From: Streptomyces sp. NRRL S-646
GTDB taxonomy: Bacteria > Actinomycetota > Actinomycetes > Streptomycetales > Streptomycetaceae
Length of the DNA: 64,000 bases
Assembly: GCF_000720765.1 (NCBI RefSeq)
Contig: NZ_JODC01000037.1
Location: 4,340 to 68,339 of the forward strand
Reading direction: 5' to 3'
A program made the position numbers and the translations under genes. The notes beneath the pieces are model-generated. The model ran no database searches, was not told where the DNA came from, and saw nothing but the letters and a program-made list of their open reading frames with translations. The stretch's first letter is position 1; the number at the start of each line of letters is the position of its first letter. Of this stretch, positions 1-7,855 are shown piece after piece.

Positions 1-2
1 GC

Positions 3-497
3 ATGGAGAAGCCGCTCGGTGACACTCCGCCCGCGCTGCCGGACGGCAGCCGGGGCCGGCCCATGACCGAGGCCGACTACGAGGCGTGGTTCGCGCACGA
101 ATCCGAGACTTACGCGCGCGTGTGGATCGAGCGGGGCGTGCCCGAGGCCGACGCGTACGAGAGGTCGCGGCGCGATCACGAGAGGCTGCTGCCGCAAGGG
201 CTGGACACGCGGGACATGCGGTTCAGCGTCCTCGAACACGAGGGGACGCGCGTCGGCACCCTCTGGGTGGCCCTGCTGGATGACAAGGCCTACGTCTACG
301 ACGTCGCGGCCGACGCCGCCCACCGCGGACACGGACACGGCCGCACGCTCATGCTCCTGGCGGAGACCCAGGCGATCACCGCGGGCCGACGCGTCCTCGG
401 CCTCAACGTGTTCGCCGGCAACACCCCTGCCGAACGGCTCTACGAGTCACTCGGCTACCGGACGACGCGGTACACCCTGTACAAGCCGCTGCTCTGA
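3..497 (+). CDS. GNAT family N-acetyltransferase (5' end may lie outside the window)
   Basis: The 164 residues form a GNAT fold that would transfer an acetyl group from acetyl-CoA to an unknown amine. The acetyl-CoA loop is visible as RGHGHG at residues 108-113, followed by a helix, and the typical C-terminal motif LNVFAGNTPAERLYESLGY is at 134-152. The ATG at base 3 is the first possible start, but the window begins two bases earlier, so the true start could be upstream. The gene converges on the DsbA-like gene, and a repeat-borne hairpin follows its stop. The substrate cannot be inferred. Confidence 0.85.
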   Translation: MEKPLGDTPPALPDGSRGRPMTEADYEAWFAHESETYARVWIERGVPEADAYERSRRDHERLLPQGLDTRDMRFSVLEHEGTRVGTLWVALLDDKAYVYDVAADAAHRGHGHGRTLMLLAETQAITAGRRVLGLNVFAGNTPAERLYESLGYRTTRYTLYKPLL

Positions 498-632
498 GCG
501 GGCCCGCGCCCTGAAGGGGCGCGGGGCGTGTCGATATGCGGCTCCGCCGCGAAAGCCGAGAGTGGGGGAGCGACCAGCCACGACGAGGCGCAGATGAGCG
601 ACAGCCCCTGGCCGCACATCCCGCGGAGCGCT
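498..632 (-). repeat. Dispersed intergenic repeat, family A, copy 1 (inverted)
   Basis: On the minus strand this reads as the same element found at 5885-5985 and 11293-11407. It starts with CGCTCCGC, contains GTGGCTGGTCGC (complement at 570-581) and a GCGGCTCCGCCGC palindrome, and ends in a GC-rich stem-loop next to the acetyltransferase stop codon. It fills the gap between two convergent genes, which fits a bidirectional terminator role. Confidence 0.75.
502..526 (+). terminator. GC-rich stem-loop after the acetyltransferase gene
   Basis: GCCCGCGCCC and GGGGCGCGGGGC flank a TGAA loop starting five bases after the stop codon. There is no T-tract, which is common for Streptomyces terminators. 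It is part of repeat family A. Confidence 0.5.
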
Positions 633-642
633 CGGGCACCGG

Positions 643-1167
643 TCAGGCGTCCTGCCCGGCCAGCAGCCGGTCCGCGATCTCCTCGATCCGCTGCCGCAGC
701 CCCTGCTGGCTCTTGCCGCCGTCCAGGCGCTCACCGCCGATGACGTACGTCGGGGTACCGGTCACGCCGATCGCCTTGCCCTCGGCCTGGTCGGCGTCGA
801 CGATCAGGATGTGCCGGCCGTCGATCAGCGCCGTGTCGAACTCCTCGGTGTCCAGCCCCAGTTCGGCGGCCACCTCGACCAGGAAGGGTTCTCCCTTACG
901 GTCCAGCTCCTCGACCCGCTCCAGCACGGCCTCGACGTACTCCCAGCCCTTGCCCTGCTCGAGGGCCTCCTCGGCGGCCTGCGCGGCGGCGAAGGCATGC
1001 TTGTGCTTCTCCAGCGGGAAGTGCCGCAGCCGCAGCTCCAGCCGGTCGCCGTAGCGGGCGCGCAGGGCACGCAGGTCGTCCAGGGCGCTACGGCAGTCCG
1101 AGCACTGGAGTTCGCACCAGACGTCGAGGACGGGCACGGCGGGAGGCACGGGGGAGGAGTCGCTCAT
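643..1167 (-). CDS. DsbA family thioredoxin-fold protein
   Basis: This 174-residue protein has the DsbA/FrnE-type thioredoxin fold. The redox motif is C22-S-D-C25, with an additional Cys at 18, and a TGTPT segment in the last third supplies the cis-proline loop. There is no signal peptide or membrane segment, so it is likely a cytoplasmic thiol oxidoreductase. The start is the first ATG of the frame. It is convergent with the acetyltransferase gene and divergent from the small membrane protein gene. Its partner proteins are unknown. Confidence 0.85.
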   Translation of the reverse strand: MSDSSPVPPAVPVLDVWCELQCSDCRSALDDLRALRARYGDRLELRLRHFPLEKHKHAFAAAQAAEEALEQGKGWEYVEAVLERVEELDRKGEPFLVEVAAELGLDTEEFDTALIDGRHILIVDADQAEGKAIGVTGTPTYVIGGERLDGGKSQQGLRQRIEEIADRLLAGQDA

Positions 1168-1401
1168 GCCGTCAGTCTCCCAGTTCGGGCGCGGTCGACC
1201 GAATCGAACCCCGGCCGCGGTGACCTGCGCCCGGGACCCTGATCCGCACCCGGAGAAGAGCCCGGAACCGGCACCTTCGGAGGAGCCGACCCGGAGATGT
1301 CCCTGATGTCCGCCCGGACCATGGCCGCGCGGGGTCCGGGCGGTGCAGGATGGAAGGGACGAAGTGCCCCCTGCCCGACCGAGCCCTGCCTGGAGGACCG
1401 G

Positions 1402-1845
1402 ATGATTGCCGAGACCGTCTGTTCCGCCGTGTCCGCGGCCGGCCTGGGCATCGCGGTGGTCACGGCGTACCGCAAGCGCTTCCTCGCGGCCGCCCGCATC
1501 GCCGCCTACTCACTCGTCCCCATCGGCCTGGTGATGACCGGCACCGTGCAGTGGCTGGCGGACACCGCCTTCAGTCCGACGGCCTGGGCGGGCTTCGGTG
1601 TGCTCGGCGCCGCCTGGCTGCTGTTCTCCAGCACGCGCGCGGTGGAGCGCCGCCGGGGCGGCACCCGCAAGGAGCGCAGGGAAGCCAGGGCCGCGGGGCA
1701 GCGCGAGGCGGTCGCCCCGACGGCTTCCGCGCCTTCCCTGGGCCCGGGGGCCCGTCCGGCGACCCGGCCCGCGAGCGCACCCCGCGCCGAGTCGGCGGAC
1801 GACTTCAGTGACATCGAGGCCATTCTGAAGAAGCACGGCATATGA
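1402..1845 (+). CDS. Small membrane protein with charged tail, function unknown
   Basis: The 147 residues begin with about three hydrophobic segments (roughly 5-22, 33-52 and 60-78). An Arg/Ala/Pro-rich cytoplasmic tail ends in SDIEAILKKHGI. I chose the ATG at 1402 because GGAGG lies six bases upstream; the open frame extends further 5' but has no ribosome site there. I do not recognise a characterised family. It appears to be a conserved Streptomyces membrane protein, and the acidic-amphipathic C-terminus may be a docking segment. Confidence 0.7.
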   Translation: MIAETVCSAVSAAGLGIAVVTAYRKRFLAAARIAAYSLVPIGLVMTGTVQWLADTAFSPTAWAGFGVLGAAWLLFSSTRAVERRRGGTRKERREARAAGQREAVAPTASAPSLGPGARPATRPASAPRAESADDFSDIEAILKKHGI

Positions 1846-1999
1846 CCCGTGCATGACGACTGAAACGACACAGTGGATCAAGGCTGTGGCGTGAAGTGAT
1901 CACGACCGGAACCGGACTTCACGGAATCCGGCGAACTGCCGGTCATTCCGTGCGTGTTGAGCGCGCCGGACGTGTGGAGTGCGCCATCATCGCCGCGAG

Positions 2000-2152
2000 A
2001 TGCTGGACACGGAACACGGCGATACCGCGCCGCCGAAGGACGAGCCGCGCGGATGCCTCTTCGCCCTTTCCCAGCCACCGCTGATGATCTTCCTTGCGGT
2101 GATCGGGTGTCTGCTGCTCATGGCCTCGTTGCACGACCTGCTGATGCTGTGA
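2000..2152 (+). CDS. Small single-pass membrane protein (50 aa)
   Basis: This short gene encodes a hydrophilic N-terminus (MLDTEHGDTAPPKDEPRG) followed by one hydrophobic helix of about 22 residues and a short tail, ending in MASLHDLLML. Codon third positions are GC-rich in this frame. The ribosome site before the ATG is weak, and an in-frame GTG at 1979 is an alternative start giving seven extra residues. I recognise no function. Small tail-anchored proteins like this are often missed because of their length. Confidence 0.6.
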   Translation: MLDTEHGDTAPPKDEPRGCLFALSQPPLMIFLAVIGCLLLMASLHDLLML

Positions 2153-2217
2153 GCCGTACCCGTGGTCCCCGGCGCCACCCGCGGGGGACCACGTCGACAT
2201 CCGTGTCCGGGCAGGCC

Positions 2218-2778
2218 CTAGCCCGCCGCCTCCTTGCGCCGTGCCCGGTAGGCGGCCACGTGCAGACGGTTTCCGCAGGTGCGGCTGTCGCAGTAGCGGC
2301 GCGAGCGGTTGCGGGAGAGGTCGACGAAGGCGCGCCGGCAGTCGGGGGCCTCGCAGCGGCGCAGCCGCTCCTGCTCACCGGCCACCACGAAGAACGCCAG
2401 CGCCATCCCGCAGTCGGCCGCCAGATGGTCGGCGACGGAGGCACCGGGCGCGAAGTAGTGCACATGCCAGTCGTAGCCGTCGTGGTCCGTGAGGCGCGGA
2501 GTCGTACCCGCGGCGGCGACCAGCTCGTTGATCACGCCGGCGGCGGTCCGGGCGTCGTGCGCCGCGAAGACCGAGGCGAACCGGCCGCGGATCTTGCGCA
2601 CGGCCGAGAGATCGAACTCCGAGAGCGTCCCCACATCGCTGATTTCGTGGTTTCGTACGAAATCCTCGAGAGCCGCGACGTCGAGCAGTCCGTCCGGTGC
2701 CGCGTTGTCCTCCGGTGCGGTGTTCACCAGATCCACCACGGTGTCGAGCGCGCACCGGGTGTCGTGGGTGATCAGCAC
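2218..2778 (-). CDS. CGNR zinc-finger / ABATE domain protein
   Basis: This is a 186-residue member of the actinobacterial CGNR family (formerly DUF1470). An N-terminal ABATE-type domain is followed by a C-terminal zinc knuckle with Cys142, Cys147, Cys163 and Cys168; the last sits in the name-giving CGNR motif at 168-171. Family members are presumed nucleic-acid-binding regulators, but no target is known. The start is GTG at 2778, preceded by AGGGAG at good spacing. It is transcribed alone, on the same strand as ssgB but upstream of it in coordinates. Confidence 0.85.
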   Translation of the reverse strand: MLITHDTRCALDTVVDLVNTAPEDNAAPDGLLDVAALEDFVRNHEISDVGTLSEFDLSAVRKIRGRFASVFAAHDARTAAGVINELVAAAGTTPRLTDHDGYDWHVHYFAPGASVADHLAADCGMALAFFVVAGEQERLRRCEAPDCRRAFVDLSRNRSRRYCDSRTCGNRLHVAAYRARRKEAAG

Positions 2779-3020
2779 GTTTCGCTCCCTGGCCTGGGGG
2801 TCGGGCGGACGCCCGCCTCATGCTGGCCGATGTTAGTGGCTTGCCGCCAGGCTGCGGGCGGTCGTGCCACCGGGGCACCTTCCCCCTGCGCCGCCGCACA
2901 CACCGGCGCCGCCCCACGACTCAATCGCGGCGGCGGCGCTGATGCGTACCGTATGCAGTTGTTCTGGCCCGAGCCGTCTCCCCGAGTCGACGGCGCCGGG
3001 CGGCTTCGTGGTGCCTCGCC

Positions 3021-3434
3021 CTAGCTCTCCGCCAGGATGTGCGAGAGCTCCTGGTCGAGATCGAAATGCCGGTGTTCCGTGCCGGGAGGCACGGCGGCGT
3101 CGGTTCGCTTCAGGAAGGACTCCAGCGCCCGCGCCGGGGCTTCCAGCAGGGCCTCGCCCTCCGGAGAGCTCAGGGCGATGCAGACGACCCCCTGACCGTG
3201 ACTGCGCGACGGCCAGACACGGACGTCGCCGGTGCCGGTGGGCCGGTGCAGCCCCTCCGCGAGGAGGTCGCGGGCGAACACCCACTCGACGGTCTCCTCG
3301 GCTCCGGTGTGGAAGGTGGCGTGCACGGCGTAGGGGTCGGCCGTGTCGTACCGCAGGCCTGCGGGGACAGGCAGGGAGGACTCGCTCGACACAACGAGGC
3401 GCAGGTGCAGCTCGCAGCTGACCGTGGTGTTCAT
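3021..3434 (-). CDS. ssgB: SsgB, sporulation-specific cell division activator
   Basis: SsgB recruits FtsZ to sporulation septation sites in aerial hyphae, together with SsgA. The 137-residue sequence from MNTTVSCELHLRLVV to the end is, as far as I can recall, nearly identical to SsgB across streptomycetes. The ATG at 3434 is preceded by a GAAAGG ribosome site; the longer open frame upstream is not conserved. It is monocistronic and divergent from the PGPGW membrane protein gene, with about 200 bases between them. In S. coelicolor ssgB depends on the stress sigma factor SigH, and GGTTT upstream on the minus strand (3516-3520) could belong to such a promoter. Confidence 0.96.
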   Translation of the reverse strand: MNTTVSCELHLRLVVSSESSLPVPAGLRYDTADPYAVHATFHTGAEETVEWVFARDLLAEGLHRPTGTGDVRVWPSRSHGQGVVCIALSSPEGEALLEAPARALESFLKRTDAAVPPGTEHRHFDLDQELSHILAES

Positions 3435-3635
3435 AAGCGCCAGGGCCTTTCGCTCAGTGTGCGCTCGGGGATTCGCACGTCGGCGAAATCGACATGCCAC
3501 CTACGGTGCCGTTGTAAACCCCTCTGAGTGTTTTGCGTGCCTTTACGTAACTCTTCCGGCCGATGGGTCGTTCATGAGGTACGGCCATTCCGGTGACTGG
3601 TTTCCGCTCGGTAAAGTAAGGTAAAGTTTGGCCGT
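3435..3635. promoter_or_regulatory. Divergent promoter region, ssgB / PGPGW protein
   Basis: This 201-base gap holds both promoters. On the plus strand the 10-base pattern GGTAAAGTAA is nearly repeated at 3611-3628. It supplies two TAAAGT boxes (3612-3617 and 3622-3627), the second only eight bases before the ATG at 3636. On the minus strand a GGTTT element lies about 80 bases upstream of ssgB. No other structure is evident. Confidence 0.4.
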
Positions 3636-4100
3636 ATGAATACGGGGAGTAACCGGACCGAGGGAGTACCGGGCGAGGCTGCCGTGGCATCGGACGAGAC
3701 GAGGCCGGACGGGGCGCAGAGCGAGCAGGGGCTCGGCTCCAAGGCGCCGGCGTTCATCAAGAGGCGTCGCGCACTGCATCTGAGCTGGCAGGTCGGAGTC
3801 TTCGTCATCGGTCTGGCGGTCGTGGCCGGCGGCATCGTCATGCTGCCGCTGCCTGGACCGGGCTGGGTGGTGATCTTCGGCGGCATGGCCATCTGGGCGA
3901 CCGAGTTCGTATGGGCTCAGCTGGTGCTCCGCTGGACGAAACGCAAGGTCACCGAGGCGGCGCAGCGAGCCCTCGATCCCAAGGTGCGGCGTCGCAACAT
4001 CACGCTCACGGCGATCGGTCTCGTGATCGTGGGTGTGCTGGCCGGGATCTACCTGTGGAAGTTCGGCGTCGTGATGCCCTGGAAGATCAAGGACCAGTGA
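3636..4100 (+). CDS. PGPGW transmembrane protein (TIGR02611-like)
   Basis: This 154-residue protein has three predicted membrane helices (about 52-72, 76-97 and 122-142). The actinobacterial signature PGPGW is at 73-77, between helices 1 and 2. The N-terminal 45 residues are hydrophilic and poorly conserved in type. No ribosome site precedes the ATG, and a TAAAGT -10 box lies eight bases upstream, so the transcript may be leaderless. An internal GTG (codon for Val17) preceded by GCGAGG is an alternative start. The function is unknown. Confidence 0.8.
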   Translation: MNTGSNRTEGVPGEAAVASDETRPDGAQSEQGLGSKAPAFIKRRRALHLSWQVGVFVIGLAVVAGGIVMLPLPGPGWVVIFGGMAIWATEFVWAQLVLRWTKRKVTEAAQRALDPKVRRRNITLTAIGLVIVGVLAGIYLWKFGVVMPWKIKDQ

Positions 4101-4169
4101 TCCGCGCGGGTGGCGCGGGCGCCGGTCGGCGCCGGTTCATGCTGGTCACAGGCACCCCCTGACATGGGG

Positions 4170-4175
4170 TAATGT
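4170..4175 (+). promoter_or_regulatory. Possible -10 box for the first tRNA-Val gene
   Basis: TAATGT lies 14 bases before the mature tRNA. No convincing -35 hexamer was seen. Confidence 0.3.
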
Positions 4176-4188
4176 TCTTCCTGCGTCC

Positions 4189-4260
4189 GGGCGATTAGCT
4201 CAGTGGGAGAGCGCTTCGTTCACACCGAAGAGGTCACTGGTTCGAACCCAGTATCGCCCA
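4189..4260 (+). tRNA. tRNA-Val (CAC)
   Basis: A complete cloverleaf can be drawn. The acceptor stem is GGGCGAT/ATCGCCC with discriminator A at 4260. The anticodon stem is CTTCG/CGAAG with loop TTCACAC, giving anticodon CAC (4221-4223). The T-arm contains GGTTCGAACCC. The 3' CCA is not encoded. It is identical over all 72 bases to the copy at 14391. Confidence 0.97.
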
Positions 4261-4270
4261 CCCGGATCAA

Positions 4271-4298
4271 CGGCCCGTCTGCGACAGCAGGCGGGCCG
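4271..4298 (+). terminator. Stem-loop after tRNA-Val
   Basis: CGGCCCGTCTGC pairs with GCAGGCGGGCCG (one G-T pair) around a GACA loop, ten bases after the tRNA. Confidence 0.6.
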
Positions 4299-4534
4299 CC
4301 GTCGTGTGAGCCCCCTTGATGGGGTCCCGTGCTCAGGTGGGTTTCGGCCGAGCGACATCCGTGTGCGGATGCCCAGTTGATGTTCGGCCCGTCGGTCGTA
4401 TGCGTCTCACCTGCGGCATCGCCCCTCTCGAGGTGCGTTCTGGTGCTGATGTGCCGTCAACTCGCCCGGGAGCCCGGCAAGAAATTCCTGTCCGAATCAT
4501 TGACGCACCCCGAGGCCCTCCGTAACTTGTGGCA

Positions 4535-4546
4535 GCAAGCGCTTAC
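4535..4546 (+). promoter_or_regulatory. Putative LacI-family operator upstream of the sugar ABC operon
   Basis: GCAAGCGCTTAC has the AAGCGCTT core (4537-4544) typical of LacI/GalR-family sites. It sits about 50 bases before the start of the substrate-binding protein gene, where a sugar-responsive repressor would act. No regulator gene is adjacent, so the cognate protein is unknown. Confidence 0.45.
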
Positions 4547-4594
4547 TTGAAACGATTCATGCAGGTGGCAATGATGCCGGGGAGGGGCCCGACT

Positions 4595-5884
4595 GTGGGA
4601 ACCAGCAGGAATGTTGAGAGGCGTACGATCCTCAAGGCCGCCGGGGCGTCGGCGGCCGTGCTGGGGCTGGCCGCGACGACGGGCTGCGGCGGCGACAGCG
4701 GCACCTCCGCCGACGGGACGGTGACGATCCGTTACTCCTGGTGGGGTGCCGACGAGCGGGCCAAGAAGATCAACCAGACCATCAGGCTCTTCGAGAAGAA
4801 GTACCCGAAGATCAAGGTGAAGACGGACTTCCAGGACTACGTCTCATTCTGGGAGAAGTTCCAGACGCAGGCGGCCGGCGGAAATCCCCCGGACGTTTTC
4901 CAAAACGCCGTCACTTTCCTTCGGAAGTACGACAAGAGAAGCGTCCTGCTCGACCTCAAGTCCCAGATCGACGCGGGCAGTCTGAGTCTCGACAACTTCC
5001 GTGCGGGTGTCACCAAGGTCGGCGAGGTCGACGGCAAGCAGCTCGGTATCCCGGTCGGCTCCAACACGATGGCGCTCGTCATCGACAAGAAGGTCTTCCA
5101 GAAGGCGGGCGTCGAGCCGGCCACGGGCTGGACCTGGGACGACTACTTCAAGGCCCTCAAGACCATCCACGACAAGACCAAGGTGCCCGGCGACACGGGC
5201 TACTTCAGCATCATGTACCTGTACGACCTGTATCTGCGGCAGAACGGAAAGGCGTTCTACACCAAGGACGGACTCGGTTTCGACGAGGCCGATCTGACGG
5301 AGTGGTGGCAGGACGGCTACAACCGGGTGAAGGCCGGCATCATCACCGACCCCAAGACCGTCGAGCAGGACCGACCCAAGTCCTCCCTCTCCGCAGGACA
5401 CGGGGCCTCGGAATTCACCTGGGACAACTTCACCGTTCGCTACACCGCCGAGGGCAGCAGCGAGTACGGCCTCGCGCCGATCCCCACCATGGACGGAAAG
5501 CACACCGGGCAGTACCTGGCCTCCCTGATGCTGAGCGCCTCCGCACGCACCCAGCACCCCAAGGAAGTCGCCCAGTTCATCAACTTCATGGTCCACGACC
5601 CGGAAGTCGGCAAGATCATGGGCTACGACCGGGGCATCCTCGCCTCCACCCAGCAGTACGAAGCGTTCAAGCCGACCGACCCGGTCAACAAGGAGATCGC
5701 TCAGTACGAGGCGGACACCGCCAAGGCCGGAGTCCTCGGCACGATCACCCCGCACCCCTCCGGCGCCGACACCATCGAGGCGGCCTTCCTGCGCATCGGC
5801 GGCGACCTGGCCCAGGGCAAGACGAAGCCCTCCGCCGCGGTGAAGCAGTTCTTCGACGAGTCGCAGGCCGCCTTCCAGGCATAG
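4595..5884 (+). CDS. Sugar ABC transporter substrate-binding lipoprotein
   Basis: This 429-residue extracytoplasmic solute-binding protein is of the family-1 (maltose/oligosaccharide) type. The signal peptide has a twin arginine at 9-10, a hydrophobic stretch, and a lipobox-like segment ending in Cys31, so it should be a surface lipoprotein, possibly Tat-exported. I chose GTG at 4595 because GGAGG lies nine bases upstream; longer in-frame starts lack this. It heads an operon with two permeases, a YesL-like protein and a putative rhamnogalacturonan-degrading enzyme, so the ligand is probably a pectin-derived oligosaccharide. No ATPase gene is present, so a shared MsiK-type ATPase is likely used. 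Confidence 0.9.
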   Translation: MGTSRNVERRTILKAAGASAAVLGLAATTGCGGDSGTSADGTVTIRYSWWGADERAKKINQTIRLFEKKYPKIKVKTDFQDYVSFWEKFQTQAAGGNPPDVFQNAVTFLRKYDKRSVLLDLKSQIDAGSLSLDNFRAGVTKVGEVDGKQLGIPVGSNTMALVIDKKVFQKAGVEPATGWTWDDYFKALKTIHDKTKVPGDTGYFSIMYLYDLYLRQNGKAFYTKDGLGFDEADLTEWWQDGYNRVKAGIITDPKTVEQDRPKSSLSAGHGASEFTWDNFTVRYTAEGSSEYGLAPIPTMDGKHTGQYLASLMLSASARTQHPKEVAQFINFMVHDPEVGKIMGYDRGILASTQQYEAFKPTDPVNKEIAQYEADTAKAGVLGTITPHPSGADTIEAAFLRIGGDLAQGKTKPSAAVKQFFDESQAAFQA

Positions 5885-5985
5885 CGCTCCGCTGGGGGTG
5901 CGGTTTGTTGGGTTCTGTCTGCTGCGCCGTCGTGGCTGGTCGCGCAGTTCCTCGCGCCCCTTTGGGGCGCCGCCAGCCCCCCGGC
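5885..5985 (+). repeat. Dispersed intergenic repeat, family A, copy 2
   Basis: It begins right after the lipoprotein stop codon with CGCTCCGCTGGGGG, contains GTGGCTGGTCGC (5932-5943) and ends with a stem-loop. It matches the copies at 498-632 and 11293-11407. Unlike those, it lies inside an operon. Confidence 0.75.
5954..5970 (+). terminator. Intra-operon stem-loop between lipoprotein and permease genes
   Basis: GCGCCCC-TTT-GGGGCGC is a perfect 7-bp hairpin. Between a binding-protein gene and its permease genes, such a hairpin often reduces downstream expression or protects the upstream mRNA. Confidence 0.5.
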
Positions 5986-6007
5986 CCGGAACCGATTGGG
6001 AAGCACC

Positions 6008-6964
6008 GTGACGCTCGTCAAGGAATCACCGCCCGCCACCCGGAAGGCCCGCTCCACCGCCCCGGCCGCCGTCAAGCGGCGGGGGCGGCGGGAGAACCTC
6101 GCCGGCTATCTCTTCATGTCCCCGTGGATCGCGGGCTTTCTGCTCCTGACCGCGGGCCCCATGGTCGCCTCGCTCTACTTCGCGTTCACCGACTACAACC
6201 TCTTCAACACCCCGAAGTGGGTCGGTCTCGACAACTTCACCAAGATGCTCGACGACCCCCGGTGGCAGAAGTCGGTGGAGGTGACGGCCAAGTACGTGAT
6301 CATCGGCACCCCGCTGAAGCTGCTGCTCGCCCTCGGGGTCGCCCTGCTGCTCGCACAGAGCCGCCGCGGACAGGCCTTCTACCGGGCCGCGTTCTACGCA
6401 CCCTCACTCATCGGTGCGAGCGTCTCGGTCGCCTTCGTCTGGCGGTCGATCTTCTCCGACAACGCCATCGTCGACCGTACGATGTCGGCCTTCGGCTTCC
6501 ACGCCGGCGGCTGGGTCGGCAACCCCGACTGGATCCTCTACTGCCTGGTCGCGCTCACCGTCTGGCAGTTCGGCGCGCCCATGGTCATCTTCCTGGCCGG
6601 GCTCAAGCAGGTGCCCAAGGAGCTGTACGAGGCCGCCGAGCTGGACGGTGCCGGGGCCTTCCGCAAGTTCTGGAGCATCACGCTGCCGATGATCTCCCCG
6701 GTGCTCTTCTTCAACGTACTGCTGGAGACCATCCACTCGTTCCAGATCTTCGGCTCGGCCTACGTCGTCTCCAACACCTACTGCGGCCCGGCCGACGCCA
6801 CGCTCGTCTACACCTGCTACCTCTACCAGCAGGGCTTCAAGAACGCCCAGATGGGCTTCGCCTCCGCGATGGCCTGGATGCTGCTGCTCGCCGTGGCCCT
6901 GGTGACCGCCGTCCTGTTCTGGTCGCAGAAGAAGTGGGTGCACTACGAGGAGGACGCCCGATGA
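6008..6964 (+). CDS. Sugar ABC transporter permease (MalF type)
   Basis: This inner-membrane permease of about 318 residues has six predicted helices. The ATPase-docking EAA loop is ELYEAAELDGAGAFRKFWS followed by ITLP near residue 210. The GTG at 6008 is the preferred start; a TTG four codons earlier is possible, and neither has a strong ribosome site. Its stop overlaps the start of the second permease gene (ATGA), so the two are translated together. It pairs with the lipoprotein upstream. Confidence 0.9.
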   Translation: MTLVKESPPATRKARSTAPAAVKRRGRRENLAGYLFMSPWIAGFLLLTAGPMVASLYFAFTDYNLFNTPKWVGLDNFTKMLDDPRWQKSVEVTAKYVIIGTPLKLLLALGVALLLAQSRRGQAFYRAAFYAPSLIGASVSVAFVWRSIFSDNAIVDRTMSAFGFHAGGWVGNPDWILYCLVALTVWQFGAPMVIFLAGLKQVPKELYEAAELDGAGAFRKFWSITLPMISPVLFFNVLLETIHSFQIFGSAYVVSNTYCGPADATLVYTCYLYQQGFKNAQMGFASAMAWMLLLAVALVTAVLFWSQKKWVHYEEDAR

Positions 6965-7845
6965 GCGCCACCACCCCCGCCACCCCGAAGCCGCTCGGCG
7001 GACTCGGGCGCAGGCGCGCCGGCTCGCTCGCCTGGCACATCGGCTCGCTGCTGGTCCTCGCGGTCGTCCTCTATCCCGTCGTCTGGGTGATCGGCGCGTC
7101 CTTCAAACCGAGCAAGGACATCATCAACAGCCTTCAGCTGTTCCCCGCCCATCCCATCCTGGAGAACTTCAAGGGCCTGGCCGACGGCATCGCCGACATC
7201 TCGATCTGGACGTTCTTTCAGAACTCCCTCCTGTACGCGGGCGGCGCCGTCGTCGGCATCCTGATCTCCTGCTCGCTGACGGCGTACGCCTTCGCCAAGA
7301 TCAGGTTCGCGGGCCGGAACCTGCTGTTCTCGCTGATGATCGGCACGCTCCTGCTGCCGTATCACGTGCTGCTGATTCCGCAGTACGTGATGTTCCAGAA
7401 GCTGGAGCTGATCAACACCTATGTGCCGCTGCTCCTGGGCAAGTACCTGGCCACGGAGGCCTTTTTCGTCTTCCTCATGGTGCAGTTCATGCGCAACCTG
7501 CCGAGGGAGCTGGACGAGGCCGCCCGGATCGACGGCTGCGGGCATCTGCGGATCTACTGGTCGATCGTGCTGCCGCTGTGCCGGCCCGCGCTCATCACCA
7601 GCGCCATCTTCACCTTCATCAACGCCTGGAACGACTTCATGGGCCCGCTGATCTACCTCAACGAGCCCGGCAAGTACACCGTCTCCCTCGGCATGATGAT
7701 GTTCCGCGACTCCGACGGCGTCGCCGCCAACTACGGCGGCCTCATCGCGATGTCGCTGGTGGCGCTGCTGCCCGTGCTGCTGTTCTTCCTCGCCTTTCAG
7801 CGCTATCTGATCGACGGCATGGCGACCTCCGGACTGAAGGGCTGA
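6961..7845 (+). CDS. Sugar ABC transporter permease (MalG type)
   Basis: This is the second permease of the heterodimer, 294 residues with six predicted helices. Its EAA loop is ELDEAARIDGCGHLRIYWS followed by IVLP. The ATG overlaps the previous stop codon by four bases. A longer open frame reads in from upstream but is only out-of-frame sequence of the neighbouring genes. MalG-type permeases contact the common ATPase, and no dedicated ATPase gene is encoded here. Confidence 0.92.
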   Translation: MSATTPATPKPLGGLGRRRAGSLAWHIGSLLVLAVVLYPVVWVIGASFKPSKDIINSLQLFPAHPILENFKGLADGIADISIWTFFQNSLLYAGGAVVGILISCSLTAYAFAKIRFAGRNLLFSLMIGTLLLPYHVLLIPQYVMFQKLELINTYVPLLLGKYLATEAFFVFLMVQFMRNLPRELDEAARIDGCGHLRIYWSIVLPLCRPALITSAIFTFINAWNDFMGPLIYLNEPGKYTVSLGMMMFRDSDGVAANYGGLIAMSLVALLPVLLFFLAFQRYLIDGMATSGLKG

Positions 7846-7855
7846 GGTGGTCACC

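Noticed and set aside
4741..7845. A 1,034-codon open frame spanning the ABC operon
   Set aside because: Most of it is out-of-frame sequence of the lipoprotein and first permease. Only the part from 6961 is a real protein (second permease).
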